This document shows, one piece after another, positions 1-7,689 of a DNA stretch of 61,883 nt. The stretch lies in assembly GCA_964398055.1 (NCBI GenBank), contig CAYNLK010000036.1, positions 1 through 61,883 of the forward strand, written 5' to 3'. Position 1 is the first letter of the stretch; the number at the start of each line of letters is the position of its first letter. Origin of the DNA: CAYNLK01 sp964398055 (GTDB lineage Bacteria > Chloroflexota > Anaerolineae > 4572-78 > J111). A model generated the notes under the pieces. The model saw nothing but the letters and a program-made list of their open reading frames with translations. It made no database searches and was not told the origin of the DNA. A program made the translations under genes and the position numbers.

Positions 1-1
1 A

Positions 2-601
2 CGACTCGTACTACTGCGGGGGACATTATTCCTGGGAAGTGATCTTCCAGCGAAGCTACTAAATCAAGTCAATGAAAAAAACCTTAGCCGGTTCGCCGAG
101 AAAAACAGCCAGTACTTGCTGAAAATTTTTCTCAGGCGTGATTTATTGCTCATAGAGGCTATCCTGTTGATCTCTATTATGGCCGCTGCCGTGGTTGTAA
201 TCGTAACTCTGATTTATTCCACCGAGTCCGGCCTGCTTGACATACCTGTTGCCTCCTGGTTTGTTCTTGGTCTGGTCGGAGTCATTCTGATCGTCGATGG
301 GTTGGCGTTCTCTCTGTGGCTGCGATTTCGTCAGACGAGCCAGGCGCTCAATGAGACAAAACGAGAACTGATAGCTCTCAAAAGACCTCCTCTCATCACC
401 GATGAGATAACCGTTGTTTGTGGCCACCAGCACCTCGACCAGGCTGAGTTCCTGGTAATTATTCAGACTCTTTTCAAACCTCCTGCTTATCGTTGGCATG
501 AGCCGACAGGGTATTGGCCACAATCAGCAAGCTCTGTTGCTCCACCGCCACCTGGGTATTGTAATTTTGGTCAAAACCACTATTGGCGCTGTTTTTGGTA
601 A
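2..601 (+). pseudogene. Membrane-protein ORF, 5' cut by window edge, 3' broken
   Basis: The reading frame is open from the first bases of the window, so the start lies outside. The readable part has two strong hydrophobic segments (residues about 59-79 and 85-110 counted from the window edge) followed by a charged helix. From roughly base 395 onward the protein loses coding character and ends in a Pro-rich, Trp/Cys-rich tail. That stretch is antisense to a transposase remnant on the minus strand, so the natural C-terminus was probably replaced by an insertion. I do not recognise the family. Membrane location is inferred from the two segments only. The first in-window non-ATG start is at 116, but coding-like sequence continues upstream of it. 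Confidence 0.4.
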
Positions 602-659
602 TGGCTGAGTCCGGATCGGTGAAATTGTATTGGTCTTTACCTTTAACCTTGCGAGCAAG
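474..659 (-). pseudogene. Transposase remnant (IS1182-like DDE family)
   Basis: Translated on the minus strand, this stretch gives about 60 residues with the run NFTDPDSAITKNS, then GFDQNYNTQVAVEQQSLLI, then ANTLSAHANDKQEV and a stop. This order (TDP-S-I, G-FDQ-YN-Q-AV, ND-KQE) is the conserved core of IS1182-type transposases, recalled from the family. The frame is closed by stops just upstream. Downstream, weak similarity continues in another frame to about base 370 (ending near NNGYLIGDE). It is therefore a short decayed fragment, with no terminal repeats visible. It is too short for the usual ORF cutoffs and overlaps the plus-strand ORF. Confidence 0.62.
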
Positions 660-777
660 GCCACGCTATTAGTACCTAATGCAACTACCCAGATACTGAT
701 CGCCTGAATGTTTGTATACCATAGCTTTATGATGCTAAAATGGCTTGTTATCGTAACGCAATCTGGTTCTCATTCTA

Positions 778-1239
778 TTAGCTTACGCCAGCCATCCATG
801 TTTCAAGCCGAAACCCCTCTTCAAACGGATTGGCAAAACGCACACCTTCGATGACCGACCCGGCATTGAAATCTTCGCTCAGAACGAGCGGGATCTGGTT
901 TAGGCGGGCGGTGGCCCAGATTTGGGCATCCCAAAAATTGAGCCGGTGGTCACGCACCCCGCGGGCCGCCTCCAAAATAATTATGCCGGTTAGTTCGATC
1001 ACGGTCCAGATTTGCAGATAATTGGCCAGTCGTTCGTAGGCGTCGCTCACACTCAGGGGTGCGGCTATTTTTCGGGTAACCATGACAAAAAACTCCAACA
1101 TCACCTGGGGGCTGATAACGCCAGTTCTGGTGGAAACCAATTGATCTAATATCTCTAAAGCCCGCCGCTGTTTCTCCGGCTCCGACCGGTCATAGGCATA
1201 CACCAACACATTCGTATCAATGAAGACCCTGGCGCTCAT
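778..1239 (-). CDS. PIN-domain ribonuclease toxin (VapC-like)
   Basis: A 153-residue PIN-domain protein, the toxin half of a type II toxin-antitoxin pair. The N-terminus reads FIDTNVLVYAYD, the first acidic strand of the PIN fold. Further acidic positions (the glutamate in VMLEFF and the aspartate in FWDAQIW) complete the metal-binding set expected of a Mg-dependent RNase. I chose the internal ATG at 1239 because the residues upstream of it belong to the antitoxin's reading region and do not look like PIN sequence. The start overlaps the end of the antitoxin gene by 23 bp, so the two are translationally coupled. The RNA target cannot be told from the sequence. Confidence 0.85.
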   Translation of the reverse strand: MSARVFIDTNVLVYAYDRSEPEKQRRALEILDQLVSTRTGVISPQVMLEFFVMVTRKIAAPLSVSDAYERLANYLQIWTVIELTGIIILEAARGVRDHRLNFWDAQIWATARLNQIPLVLSEDFNAGSVIEGVRFANPFEEGFRLETWMAGVS

Positions 1240-1486
1240 ATAACTCTTCTCGTTGCCAGTTTCGCCCGCCGGCAACAGGGCCTTGCTCCATCAGTTCAGT
1301 GATAAAAGCCTTTTCTTTGGCCCAGGCGGTTAGATCCGTTTTGACAGGTAGAAACAGTTGGACTTGAAGATCGAGCGCCTGGCGGATGAATTCAGCTTCG
1401 CTAATCCCTGTTTCATCAGCCACCCGTTTCAGCATTGTGTCCTGGTAAGGCTCGATGTAAATCTGTTTGCGGACTTTGATAGCCAT
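1217..1486 (-). CDS. Antitoxin partner of the PIN toxin (ribbon-helix-helix-like)
   Basis: An 89-residue protein directly upstream of, and overlapping, the PIN toxin gene. The N-terminus (KVRKQIYIEPYQDTMLKRVA, then a short helix ISEAEFIRQAL) has the strand-helix-helix look of a CopG/RHH DNA-binding domain. The acidic, Trp-containing tail ending in EELYERQGLH is typical of the toxin-binding part of VapB-type antitoxins. ATG start with an upstream GGGGGA Shine-Dalgarno-like run. A good promoter lies 36 bp upstream, and the AT-rich repeats around it (several ATCAT/ATGAT words) are the likely autoregulatory operator. Family assignment beyond 'RHH-like antitoxin' is uncertain. Confidence 0.75.
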   Translation of the reverse strand: MAIKVRKQIYIEPYQDTMLKRVADETGISEAEFIRQALDLQVQLFLPVKTDLTAWAKEKAFITELMEQGPVAGGRNWQREELYERQGLH

Positions 1487-1521
1487 AATATCCCCCTTAT
1501 CGAAATCATATATACATCATC

Positions 1522-1550
1522 ATTATACATTATTTACGACGGAAATACAA
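1522..1550 (-). promoter_or_regulatory. Promoter of the first toxin-antitoxin pair
   Basis: On the minus strand TTGTAT (1550-1545) and a perfect TATAAT (1527-1522) are separated by 17 bp. The -10 box is 36 bp upstream of the antitoxin ATG. AT-rich near-palindromic words overlap and follow the -10 box, as in autoregulated TA operons. Confidence 0.6.
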
Positions 1551-1623
1551 CAGAAAATTGGCGTGCGCATGACCGACACTTACAATAATAGGCAAGCGCC
1601 GGTCGTCGCTGATCCCGGCTGAG

Positions 1624-2802
1624 CTAACTTTGCACCGCCCGCCACGCCGCCAGCCCTTTCTCCAAATCGGCGATCAAATCCTCCACATCCTCCAGGCCAA
1701 TCGAGGTGCGGAAGGTGTCGTTATCCAGGCCGCGGCGAGTCCGCCAGGCCGGCTCGTGCTTGAAGGCTGTCTCCAGCGGCAGGATCAGACTTTCATAACC
1801 GCCCCAACTCACCCCGATCAGGAACAGTTCCAGCGTATCCACAAAGGCCCGGCGGGCCTCAGCCGTTCCCGGCTGCAAACGAAAGCTGAACAGGCTGCTG
1901 TAGCCCCGTTGCTGCCGCTGGGCCAGCTCGTGACCAGGAAAGCCGGGCAGGCCAGGGTGGAGCACGGCGCGCACTTCCGGCCGATCTTGCAGCCAGCGGG
2001 CAATCGTCAGGGCGGACTGCTGGTGCTGAGCCATGCGCAGCGGCAGGGTGCGCAGCCCGCGCAGGGCCAGGTAGGCGTCATCGGGCGCCAGGTTTGCGCC
2101 CAGCATAGCCGCTACCGGCTTGATCTGGTTGAACAGTTGCTTGGAGCAGGCCAGCAGCCCCAAGGTCAAATCGGAGTGACCGGCGATATACTTGGTGCCG
2201 GAGTGGACCACTATATCAATCCCCAATTCAATCGGCTTTTGAAATAGAGGCGTGGCCCAGGAGTTGTCGGCGATGGTGTAGATCTGGCGCGGCCGGGCTA
2301 CCGCCGCGGCCGCCCGGAGGTCTTGCAGCTCAAAGGTCAGGCTGCCCGGCGACTCCAGAAAAATTAGCCGGGTGTTGGCCCGGATCCGGCTAGTGAGATC
2401 GGCCGCCTCAGCCGGAGGAAAATATTCTACCTCGATGCCCAATCGCGTCAGAACATCGTTGCAAAATTTGCGGGTTGGGCCGTAAACGGACTCGACCAGC
2501 AGCAGGTGATCGCCCTGGCTCAGCAGGGCCAGCAAGGCCGCGGTAATCGCGCCCATGCCGGAAGAGAAGGCAATGGCCGCCCCGGCGTGTTCCAGGTCGG
2601 CAATTTTCTGCTCCAGCAGCGCCACCGTCGGGTTGAAATCCCGGTTATAAAAGGGCCGGTGATACATATCGGCTTCGGCGGCCAGATATTCTTGATAGGT
2701 GCGGTAACCAAACAGCGAGGCGTGCACCACCGGCGGATTGACGGCGCCATAGTACTGTTCCGGGGTGTCGCCCTGGTGCAGAATTTGGGTTGCTTCTTTC
2801 AT
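1624..2802 (-). CDS. Cys/Met metabolism PLP-dependent enzyme (cystathionine gamma-synthase/beta-lyase family)
   Basis: A 392-residue cytosolic fold-type I PLP enzyme of the trans-sulfuration family. Visible signatures are YNRDFNPT near the N-terminus, the SSGMGAI phosphate-binding turn, the cofactor-binding aspartate in ADNSWATP (about residue 179), and the Schiff-base lysine in HSGTKYIAGHSD (about residue 204). Whether it acts as cystathionine gamma-synthase, beta-lyase, gamma-lyase or a sulfhydrylase cannot be decided from these motifs; the protein reads closest to MetC-like lyases. I chose the ATG at 2802 over an in-frame GTG 39 bp upstream because a strong AAGGAGAT lies at 2820-2813. A MITE is inserted two bases beyond that ribosome binding site, so the gene's original promoter has been displaced. 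Confidence 0.88.
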   Translation of the reverse strand: MKEATQILHQGDTPEQYYGAVNPPVVHASLFGYRTYQEYLAAEADMYHRPFYNRDFNPTVALLEQKIADLEHAGAAIAFSSGMGAITAALLALLSQGDHLLLVESVYGPTRKFCNDVLTRLGIEVEYFPPAEAADLTSRIRANTRLIFLESPGSLTFELQDLRAAAAVARPRQIYTIADNSWATPLFQKPIELGIDIVVHSGTKYIAGHSDLTLGLLACSKQLFNQIKPVAAMLGANLAPDDAYLALRGLRTLPLRMAQHQQSALTIARWLQDRPEVRAVLHPGLPGFPGHELAQRQQRGYSSLFSFRLQPGTAEARRAFVDTLELFLIGVSWGGYESLILPLETAFKHEPAWRTRRGLDNDTFRTSIGLEDVEDLIADLEKGLAAWRAVQS

Positions 2803-2829
2803 TGTCAGGTTGATCTCCTTGGGCTGGTT

Positions 2830-2982
2830 GTAACTATTCACCTTATTAGCGATTGAAATCGCTCCTCCAAGGCTAAAGCCGGTCGACCGCCTACGCGGTC
2901 GAGTTTTTTCCTGTCCGCGCAGGCGGACAGCCGGTCTTTAGCCCTGCAAGTGCGACTTTAGTCGCGCAAGGTGAATAGTTAC
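2830..2982. mobile_element. MITE-like palindromic element, 15-bp TIRs and 8-bp target duplication
   Basis: The 153-bp element is bounded by perfect 15-bp inverted repeats (GTAACTATTCACCTT at 2830-2844 and its complement at 2968-2982). It is flanked by the same 8-bp word, GGCTGGTT, at 2822-2829 and 2983-2990, as expected of a target-site duplication. Inside are several perfect hairpins: 2850-2863, 2885-2900, 2911-2930 and 2952-2965. An outer pair around GGCTAAAG/CTTTAGCC joins 2871-2878 to 2936-2943. No coding capacity. The ends give no clear link to the IS1182-like remnant nearby. Confidence 0.75.
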
Positions 2983-2990
2983 GGCTGGTT

Positions 2991-3090
2991 AATGACCGCC
3001 GGCGATGAAGCGGAGCCAAAGGCTCCCTGTGAGCCGACCGCCGAGTTACGGTATTGGCGTCGGCGGTCAGTGGCCGGCGGTCGTTCTTTG
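2991..3090. repeat. GACCGCC-word inverted repeats
   Basis: Intergenic sequence with two nested inverted repeats: GACCGCCGA...TCGGCGGTC inside, and GACCGCCGGC...GCCGGCGGTC outside. The right arm shows an approximate 7-bp step, like the array at 7552-7640, and probably belongs to the same repeat family. The remainder to 3212 shows nothing I can identify. Confidence 0.5.
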
Positions 3091-3212
3091 TTCCAATCTT
3101 AGAGATATTGTCGAATAAGGCAATTGTGGGCAGGTGTTTCAAAAACAGCAATTTCTCCACACAAGCAGGGACCCAACCCTCCCTATGGATGGTAAAATTT
3201 GACCATTGGCAC

Positions 3213-3240
3213 TTGCGTTCGTTACATACCCAGGTAAAAT
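3213..3240 (+). promoter_or_regulatory. Promoter of the amidase gene
   Basis: TTGCGT at 3213-3218, a 16-bp spacer and TAAAAT at 3235-3240 give a sigma-70-like promoter about 35 bp upstream of the chosen start. A second AT-rich TATTAT follows, so the exact start point is uncertain. Confidence 0.4.
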
Positions 3241-3274
3241 GGTATTATGACAAATATATGAGGGGATGAGGACA

Positions 3275-4438
3275 ATGGAGCCAAAGATAAAAGACGTGCG
3301 GGCCGAGATGCCCAATTACCAGAATTACAAAAATTGGCAGCGCGACGGCGATATTCGGGGGATTGCTGTGCATCATTCAGCCACGGCCGACCGGATCACC
3401 GGCGCACCCAGCGGAAACGCCCGGAGTTTTTTTGATTACCACGTCAATACGCAGGGCTGGGCCCACGGCGGCTATAACTACGTTATTACCGGCGACGGGA
3501 CCATTGAATATGCCCTCGATGACAAGATTGCGGCGTATCATGCCGGCTTTAAAGACCCTAATAACAGCCTGGGGTTGGAATTCGGCCAGTTCTGGAATAA
3601 CCATTACCTGGCCATTTGCCTGTCAGGGTGGTTTGCGGATAATCGGGTCTATCGGGATGCCAGTGGGAACAGCCATCCTATTCCCAATGATTACACCTTT
3701 CCCACCGCCGCCCAAATGGAGTCGCTGCTGGCGCTGATTCAACATCTCCGCCGCAAGTATCATATTCCGGTTGAGCAAGTTCGGGCCCACCGGGAACTGC
3801 TCGGCAACAGCACTGCCTGCCCCGGCCCAAATCTGGATCCGGCCGAACTGCGGGCCAAACTCCAGGCTCTCGACGAGGCCGAAACTGCCCCCTCGCCTGA
3901 GCCGGCGCCGGATAGGCAGCCTGAGGTTGAGCCTGGGGAGCATGTCCTCCTGCTGCCCGATACCGACAAATATCTCAACGCGGCCATGACCTACATCTGG
4001 AAGTTTCAACCTGACGTTAGCTTTGCCGTCGACGAAGCCCGCGGCCGATGGCCGTACATTACGGCCGTCGGCAACAAAGAGGCCATTAGCGACAATCAAC
4101 TGGCCCAACTATACCAGGGCGGCGCTCGTTTGGTTGAACGCATCCCCGGATTACCCAATGAGGCCCAGGTTACTCTGGACAGGTTGGTCGAAACAGGTCT
4201 GCGCTTTTTGCCGCCTGCCCCAACGCCGGAACCGGCCCCAATGCCTGAACCACCGCCCGAGCAAACCTGGCGGACTTACACCATCCAGCCCGGCGATACC
4301 CTGTCTTTGGTGGCCCGGCAAATGTATGGTCAGGCTAACCTGTGGCAGATCATTTTTGAAGCCAATCGCGACATCCTGACTGATCCAAGTCGAATCAAGC
4401 CCGGCCAGGTTATCAAAATTCCACCCAAACCTGAGTAA
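3275..4438 (+). CDS. N-acetylmuramoyl-L-alanine amidase (Amidase_2/PGRP) with C-terminal LysM
   Basis: A 387-residue peptidoglycan hydrolase predicted to cut the bond between muramic acid and L-alanine. The N-terminal 180 residues form an Amidase_2 domain: VHHSA supplies the first zinc histidine, RAHREL the second, and the cysteine in ACPGPNLDP the third ligand. A Glu/Pro-rich linker follows, then a central domain of unknown fold (about 225-310), a second Pro-rich linker and a LysM domain (about 330-385, YTIQPGDTLS...IKPGQVIKIP) that binds glycan chains. No signal peptide is visible, which is odd for a wall enzyme, so export may use another route. I prefer the ATG at 3275 because GAGGGG lies 9 bases upstream; the in-frame ATG at 3266 sits directly on that site. 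Confidence 0.85.
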   Translation: MEPKIKDVRAEMPNYQNYKNWQRDGDIRGIAVHHSATADRITGAPSGNARSFFDYHVNTQGWAHGGYNYVITGDGTIEYALDDKIAAYHAGFKDPNNSLGLEFGQFWNNHYLAICLSGWFADNRVYRDASGNSHPIPNDYTFPTAAQMESLLALIQHLRRKYHIPVEQVRAHRELLGNSTACPGPNLDPAELRAKLQALDEAETAPSPEPAPDRQPEVEPGEHVLLLPDTDKYLNAAMTYIWKFQPDVSFAVDEARGRWPYITAVGNKEAISDNQLAQLYQGGARLVERIPGLPNEAQVTLDRLVETGLRFLPPAPTPEPAPMPEPPPEQTWRTYTIQPGDTLSLVARQMYGQANLWQIIFEANRDILTDPSRIKPGQVIKIPPKPE

Positions 4439-4490
4439 CGAACTCTGGTGGCCACCCCTACCGAGAACAGGCCCACCTTCCGGCCATCCC

Positions 4491-4541
4491 CAACTTGTAA
4501 CTTGCTACCTGCCACCTGCCGCTTCGCGTGCCACCTGTAAC
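4491..4541. repeat. Heptanucleotide array, ACCTGCC/AACTTGT type
   Basis: Units of 7 bp (AACTTGT, AACTTGC, TACCTGC, CACCTGC and variants) run up to the start of the next gene. The same words recur at 52189-52278. An in-frame GTG at 4528 lies inside the array, so it is not a credible start for the downstream gene. Confidence 0.65.
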
Positions 4542-4548
4542 CGTCATT

Positions 4549-5811
4549 ATGGCTAAACGCACATCCCAGCTATTAGATATCCTTTACTCCAGTAGCCTGG
4601 CGGCGACCGTTGTACGGGCCGCGGCCAAACATCGCCATGATCGCGGCCTGGCCAGTGAACTTCGCTATCCCTTTCTCGCCATTGTGGGACAGGCGGAGAT
4701 GAAGCTGGCCCTAATTTTGGCCTTGATTAATCGCGAGGTGGGCGGCGTGCTCTTGATTGGGGCGCGTGGTACGGCCAAAACCACCGCCGTGCGGGGGCTA
4801 CTAGACCTGATGCCGGTGGTTGAACGGAGCATATGCGAGTACGGCTGTGAACCCGAGGACCTCTATAATTTTGGCCTGGATGGTGTTTGCAAGGATTGCG
4901 CCCAGAAGCTGGGCATGGGGGATGCCATCACCCAACCGGACGTAATGCGGCTGGTTGAACTGCCCCTGAATACCCGGCTGGAAGATGTGGTCGGCGGGAT
5001 CAATGAACGGGTGGCCCTGGAACAGCAGAGGGTCTTGCTGGAGCGGGGTATCCTTGCCCAGGCCGACCAGAATCTGCTCTACATTGATGAAGTAAACTTA
5101 CTGGATCAAACCATCATCGATGCTATTCTGGACGCCGCCGCCCAGGGGCAGTATACCGTCCGGCGAGGACCGGTGGCCGCGACCTATCGCGCCCGGCTAA
5201 CCCTGGTCGGCTCGATGAATCCCGAAGAAGGTCAGCTACGCCCGCAGATTCAGGATCGTTTTGGGCTGCGGGTGCTGGTTCGGGGCGCGACCAACCCGGC
5301 CGAACGGCTGGAAATCTATCGCCGGGCGGTGGCTTACCGGAGCAAGCCCTACAAATTTGTCCAGGACTGGGCGGCCGAGAGCGAAGTGGCTGCGGCGGAA
5401 ATAACCGAGGCTCGTAAGCGACTGCCCAAAGTTACCTTTGGCCCGGGTGTTTTGGAGGCCGGTTTGAGCTGGATCGAGGCGCTGCACATCGACAGCCACC
5501 GGGCCGAGTTGACTCTGTTTGAGGCCGGTCGAGCCTATGCCGCAGCCGATGAACGGCTGGAAGTGAAGATGGAGGATTTGCAGGCGGTTGCGCCGATGGC
5601 CCTGCGCCAGCGCCAGACCGACCTGGCCGCCGGATTCTATGCCGCCCAGGCAGAGGAACAACGGCGCATCCAGGCTGTCGTCACCGGCCGGCAGAAACAA
5701 CGCCGTCAGACCAGGCGATCTCCTCCTCCGCCAACCAAGCCGTCAAGCCGCGGTCAAAGTCAAGGTAATGAGCCGGCTGAGCAAGAGTCAGGCGCTGACC
5801 AAAAAGAATGA
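4549..5811 (+). CDS. Magnesium-chelatase-like AAA+ ATPase (BchI/ChlI family)
   Basis: A 420-residue AAA+ ATPase. The Walker A loop is GARGTAKTT (residues 71-79) and the Walker B strand is NLLYIDEVNLLD (about 175-186), followed by the sensor region GSMNPEEGQLRPQIQDRFGL, which is diagnostic of the chelatase/MoxR superfamily. Four cysteines (96, 100, 114, 117) between Walker A and the next helix could bind a metal. The C-terminus ends in a basic then acidic low-complexity tail (about 385-420), like the linker of BchD-type subunits. No VWA partner gene or other tetrapyrrole gene is adjacent, so a role in chlorophyll or cobalamin metal insertion is not supported; a general chaperone-type chelatase function is equally possible. 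The ATG at 4549 has no clear Shine-Dalgarno, but the upstream GTG is inside a repeat array. Confidence 0.82.
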   Translation: MAKRTSQLLDILYSSSLAATVVRAAAKHRHDRGLASELRYPFLAIVGQAEMKLALILALINREVGGVLLIGARGTAKTTAVRGLLDLMPVVERSICEYGCEPEDLYNFGLDGVCKDCAQKLGMGDAITQPDVMRLVELPLNTRLEDVVGGINERVALEQQRVLLERGILAQADQNLLYIDEVNLLDQTIIDAILDAAAQGQYTVRRGPVAATYRARLTLVGSMNPEEGQLRPQIQDRFGLRVLVRGATNPAERLEIYRRAVAYRSKPYKFVQDWAAESEVAAAEITEARKRLPKVTFGPGVLEAGLSWIEALHIDSHRAELTLFEAGRAYAAADERLEVKMEDLQAVAPMALRQRQTDLAAGFYAAQAEEQRRIQAVVTGRQKQRRQTRRSPPPPTKPSSRGQSQGNEPAEQESGADQKE

Positions 5812-5827
5812 ATCTTGACGGCCGGCT

Positions 5828-6034
5828 TCAGTTAGGACGTTGATTTTTGTCCAGGGCCAGGCAACGACCGATCAGCCGATATTCAGGTAGGAGTTGTTCC
5901 AGCAGGGAAAAGTCGGGGTTGGGCGGCGCGGGGAATTTGGAGGAACGGCGAGAATTCCGTTCAAAGATTAAACGCCAGGTGTTGGCCATAATATGATCGT
6001 TTGGTTCAGTTAGGCTTGACTCAACATGCATCAT
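5828..6034 (-). CDS. Hypothetical protein, 68 residues
   Basis: A small ORF of unknown function, convergent with the chelatase-like gene and only 16 bp from its end. I chose the ATG at 6034 because a clear AGGAGA lies six bases upstream, which is the main reason to believe the gene. The protein is charged, with a central helix TWRLIFERNSRR and a second amphipathic stretch LLEQLLPEYRLIGRCLAL. No signal peptide, transmembrane segment or known domain is apparent. Confidence 0.5.
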   Translation of the reverse strand: MMHVESSLTEPNDHIMANTWRLIFERNSRRSSKFPAPPNPDFSLLEQLLPEYRLIGRCLALDKNQRPN

Positions 6035-6233
6035 GGTTAGTCTCCTGGAACCGTAATCCAAATTTACCACAGCCTGGCTGTTCTAACTTGACTAACTGAC
6101 CACCACACTCTGACCGGAAACCCACGGTTAGCCGCCGCTGAAGTGCGCCCGCCTATCAACGCTGGATTGCCCCCTTACCTACTAAAAATTTCGGCGGGCC
6201 GTAAAAATCCACTCATTTTTTTCTCGGCTGACT

Positions 6234-6261
6234 TTTGCTCTACTAAGAAAAAAGCTATAAT
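6234..6261 (+). promoter_or_regulatory. Promoter of the sugar kinase gene
   Basis: TTTGCT at 6234-6239, a 16-bp spacer and a perfect TATAAT at 6256-6261, 42 bp upstream of the ATG. The 270 bases before this back to the small gene show no other clear signal. Confidence 0.55.
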
Positions 6262-6303
6262 GCTCTGTCTTGATGATCTGGAATTCAAGGATGGAGGTTC
6301 GTT

Positions 6304-7551
6304 ATGGTATTGACACTGACGCCCACCGCGCCCCCTATTCGCCGCAGCCGGCCGGAGCAGGAACGCATCGAGATCCTGGTGGCCCACTTCACCGCCAACT
6401 ACGCCGTCGATCCGGCCACGGTCCGGGTGGTCAAAGCCCCCCTGCGCATCTGCCCCCTGGGCGCTCACATCGACCACCAACTGGGACCGGTGACCGGCAT
6501 GACCATTGACCAATCTATTTTGCTGGCCTTTGCTCCGGCCAGGGATGATACGGTTTACCTCGAAAGTCTCAACTTTGAGCACCCCCGCTCCTTCAGCCTG
6601 AACAACGTGCCCCCTTACCAGCCGCGGGATTGGGGCAACTATGTCCGCGGGGCTGTGCTGGCCCTCCAACGTGAGCACCAGTTAACTCGAGGGCTGGTGG
6701 GTGTGATTGAAGGCAATATGCCGATTGGCGGCCTCAGCTCCTCGGCGGCGGTGACTATCGCCTACTTGTTGGCCCTGGAAGCGATCAATGGGCTGGAGGT
6801 ATCGGCCAAAACCAATATCGGCCTGGTCCGCTACACCGAAAATGAATACATCGGCCTGAACAACGGTATCCTCGACCAGTCGGTTATCCTGTTCAGCCAG
6901 GCCAACCATCTGACCCTGATCGACCCCCAAACGCTGGAGATTACCCAGATACCGACCACCCTTCGCCCTAACGATTTTGAGATTCTGGTCGTCTACTCCG
7001 GCGTTACCCACGTGCTGGTCGGCACCGATTACAACAATCGCGTGGCCGAATGTCGCCAGGCGGCTGAGGGGCTGCTCAACCTCAACGGTCATACCGGTTT
7101 GGCGGACCCTCGCCTACGGCAGGTCGATCCGCAGATTTTTGCCACTGAGGGCCATCGACTCCCGCCGCTGCTCCAGCGCCGCGCTGCCCACTACTTTGGC
7201 GAACAGCAACGGGTCCACGACGGCGTGACAGCCTGGCGCAGCGGCGACCTGGCCCACTTTGGCCGGCTGATGAATGAGTCGGGCGAGAGTTCGGTGAAAT
7301 ATTACGAGTGCGGCAGCCCGCAATTGATTACCCTGTACGAAATCTTGCGCCAGACGCCCGGCGTGTACGGCGCCCGTTTCAGCGGCGCCGGCTTCCGCGG
7401 CAACTGCATCGCCCTGGTCGATCCGGCCGCCGGCGACAGCATCGCCGCCGCCATTCACCGCCGCTATCCGGTCGCTCACCCGGAGGTGGCCGATCGGTAC
7501 AGCATCCACTTCTGCCAGCCGGACGGCCGGGCGGAGTTGTGTAGATTATAA
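6304..7551 (+). CDS. GHMP sugar kinase, galacturonokinase-like
   Basis: A 415-residue GHMP-family kinase predicted to phosphorylate the anomeric hydroxyl of a sugar with ATP. The substrate loop reads RICPLGAHIDHQLG (residues 48-61) where galactokinases carry GRVNLIGEHTDY. The ICPLGAHIDHQ version is, as I recall it, that of plant galacturonic-acid kinase (GalAK). Other blocks also read like that protein: NYVRGAVLALQ, the ATP loop GGLSSSAAV (142-150), ENEYIGLNNGILDQS, YECGSPQLITLYEIL and GVYGARFSGAGFRGNC near the C-terminus. The start has GGAGG seven bases upstream. The next gene is a sugar-1-phosphate nucleotidyltransferase, which fits a salvage route from a free uronic acid or hexose to a UDP- or dTDP-sugar. 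Galactokinase proper is the alternative. Confidence 0.75.
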   Translation: MVLTLTPTAPPIRRSRPEQERIEILVAHFTANYAVDPATVRVVKAPLRICPLGAHIDHQLGPVTGMTIDQSILLAFAPARDDTVYLESLNFEHPRSFSLNNVPPYQPRDWGNYVRGAVLALQREHQLTRGLVGVIEGNMPIGGLSSSAAVTIAYLLALEAINGLEVSAKTNIGLVRYTENEYIGLNNGILDQSVILFSQANHLTLIDPQTLEITQIPTTLRPNDFEILVVYSGVTHVLVGTDYNNRVAECRQAAEGLLNLNGHTGLADPRLRQVDPQIFATEGHRLPPLLQRRAAHYFGEQQRVHDGVTAWRSGDLAHFGRLMNESGESSVKYYECGSPQLITLYEILRQTPGVYGARFSGAGFRGNCIALVDPAAGDSIAAAIHRRYPVAHPEVADRYSIHFCQPDGRAELCRL

Positions 7552-7640
7552 CTGACCGCAGACGGCAGACCGCGGACCGCTGAAAACGCCGATCACCAGA
7601 TAATATAAACGGTGGTCAGCGGTCATTGGTCGGCGGTCTC
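7552..7640. repeat. Heptanucleotide array, GACCGCN type, inverted pair
   Basis: Left half: GACCGCA, GACGGCA, GACCGCG, GACCGCT. Right half: GGTCAGC, GGTCATT, GGTCGGC, GGTCTCC. Each half has a 7-bp period and the halves are complementary, so the spacer between the two sugar-activation genes can fold into a long imperfect hairpin. Confidence 0.65.
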
Positions 7641-7689
7641 CATCGTCGGCAATCACAATCCCAACAAAGAGTAAATTGGAGTATCCTCA

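Noticed and set aside
143..523. Minus-strand 126-residue ORF
   Set aside because: It is in another frame from the transposase core and mixes antisense of the membrane protein with remnant sequence; not a gene.
1358..1588. Plus-strand ORF across the antitoxin gene and promoter
   Set aside because: Shadow of the antitoxin that extends into the AT-rich promoter.
3054..3269. Small plus-strand ORF before the amidase gene
   Set aside because: Runs through repeat hairpins and the promoter, with no ribosome binding site or recognisable content.
4549..5811. Phototrophy marker (bchI)
   Set aside because: The ATPase is chelatase-like, but no other chlorophyll gene is present, and such ATPases are common in non-phototrophs.
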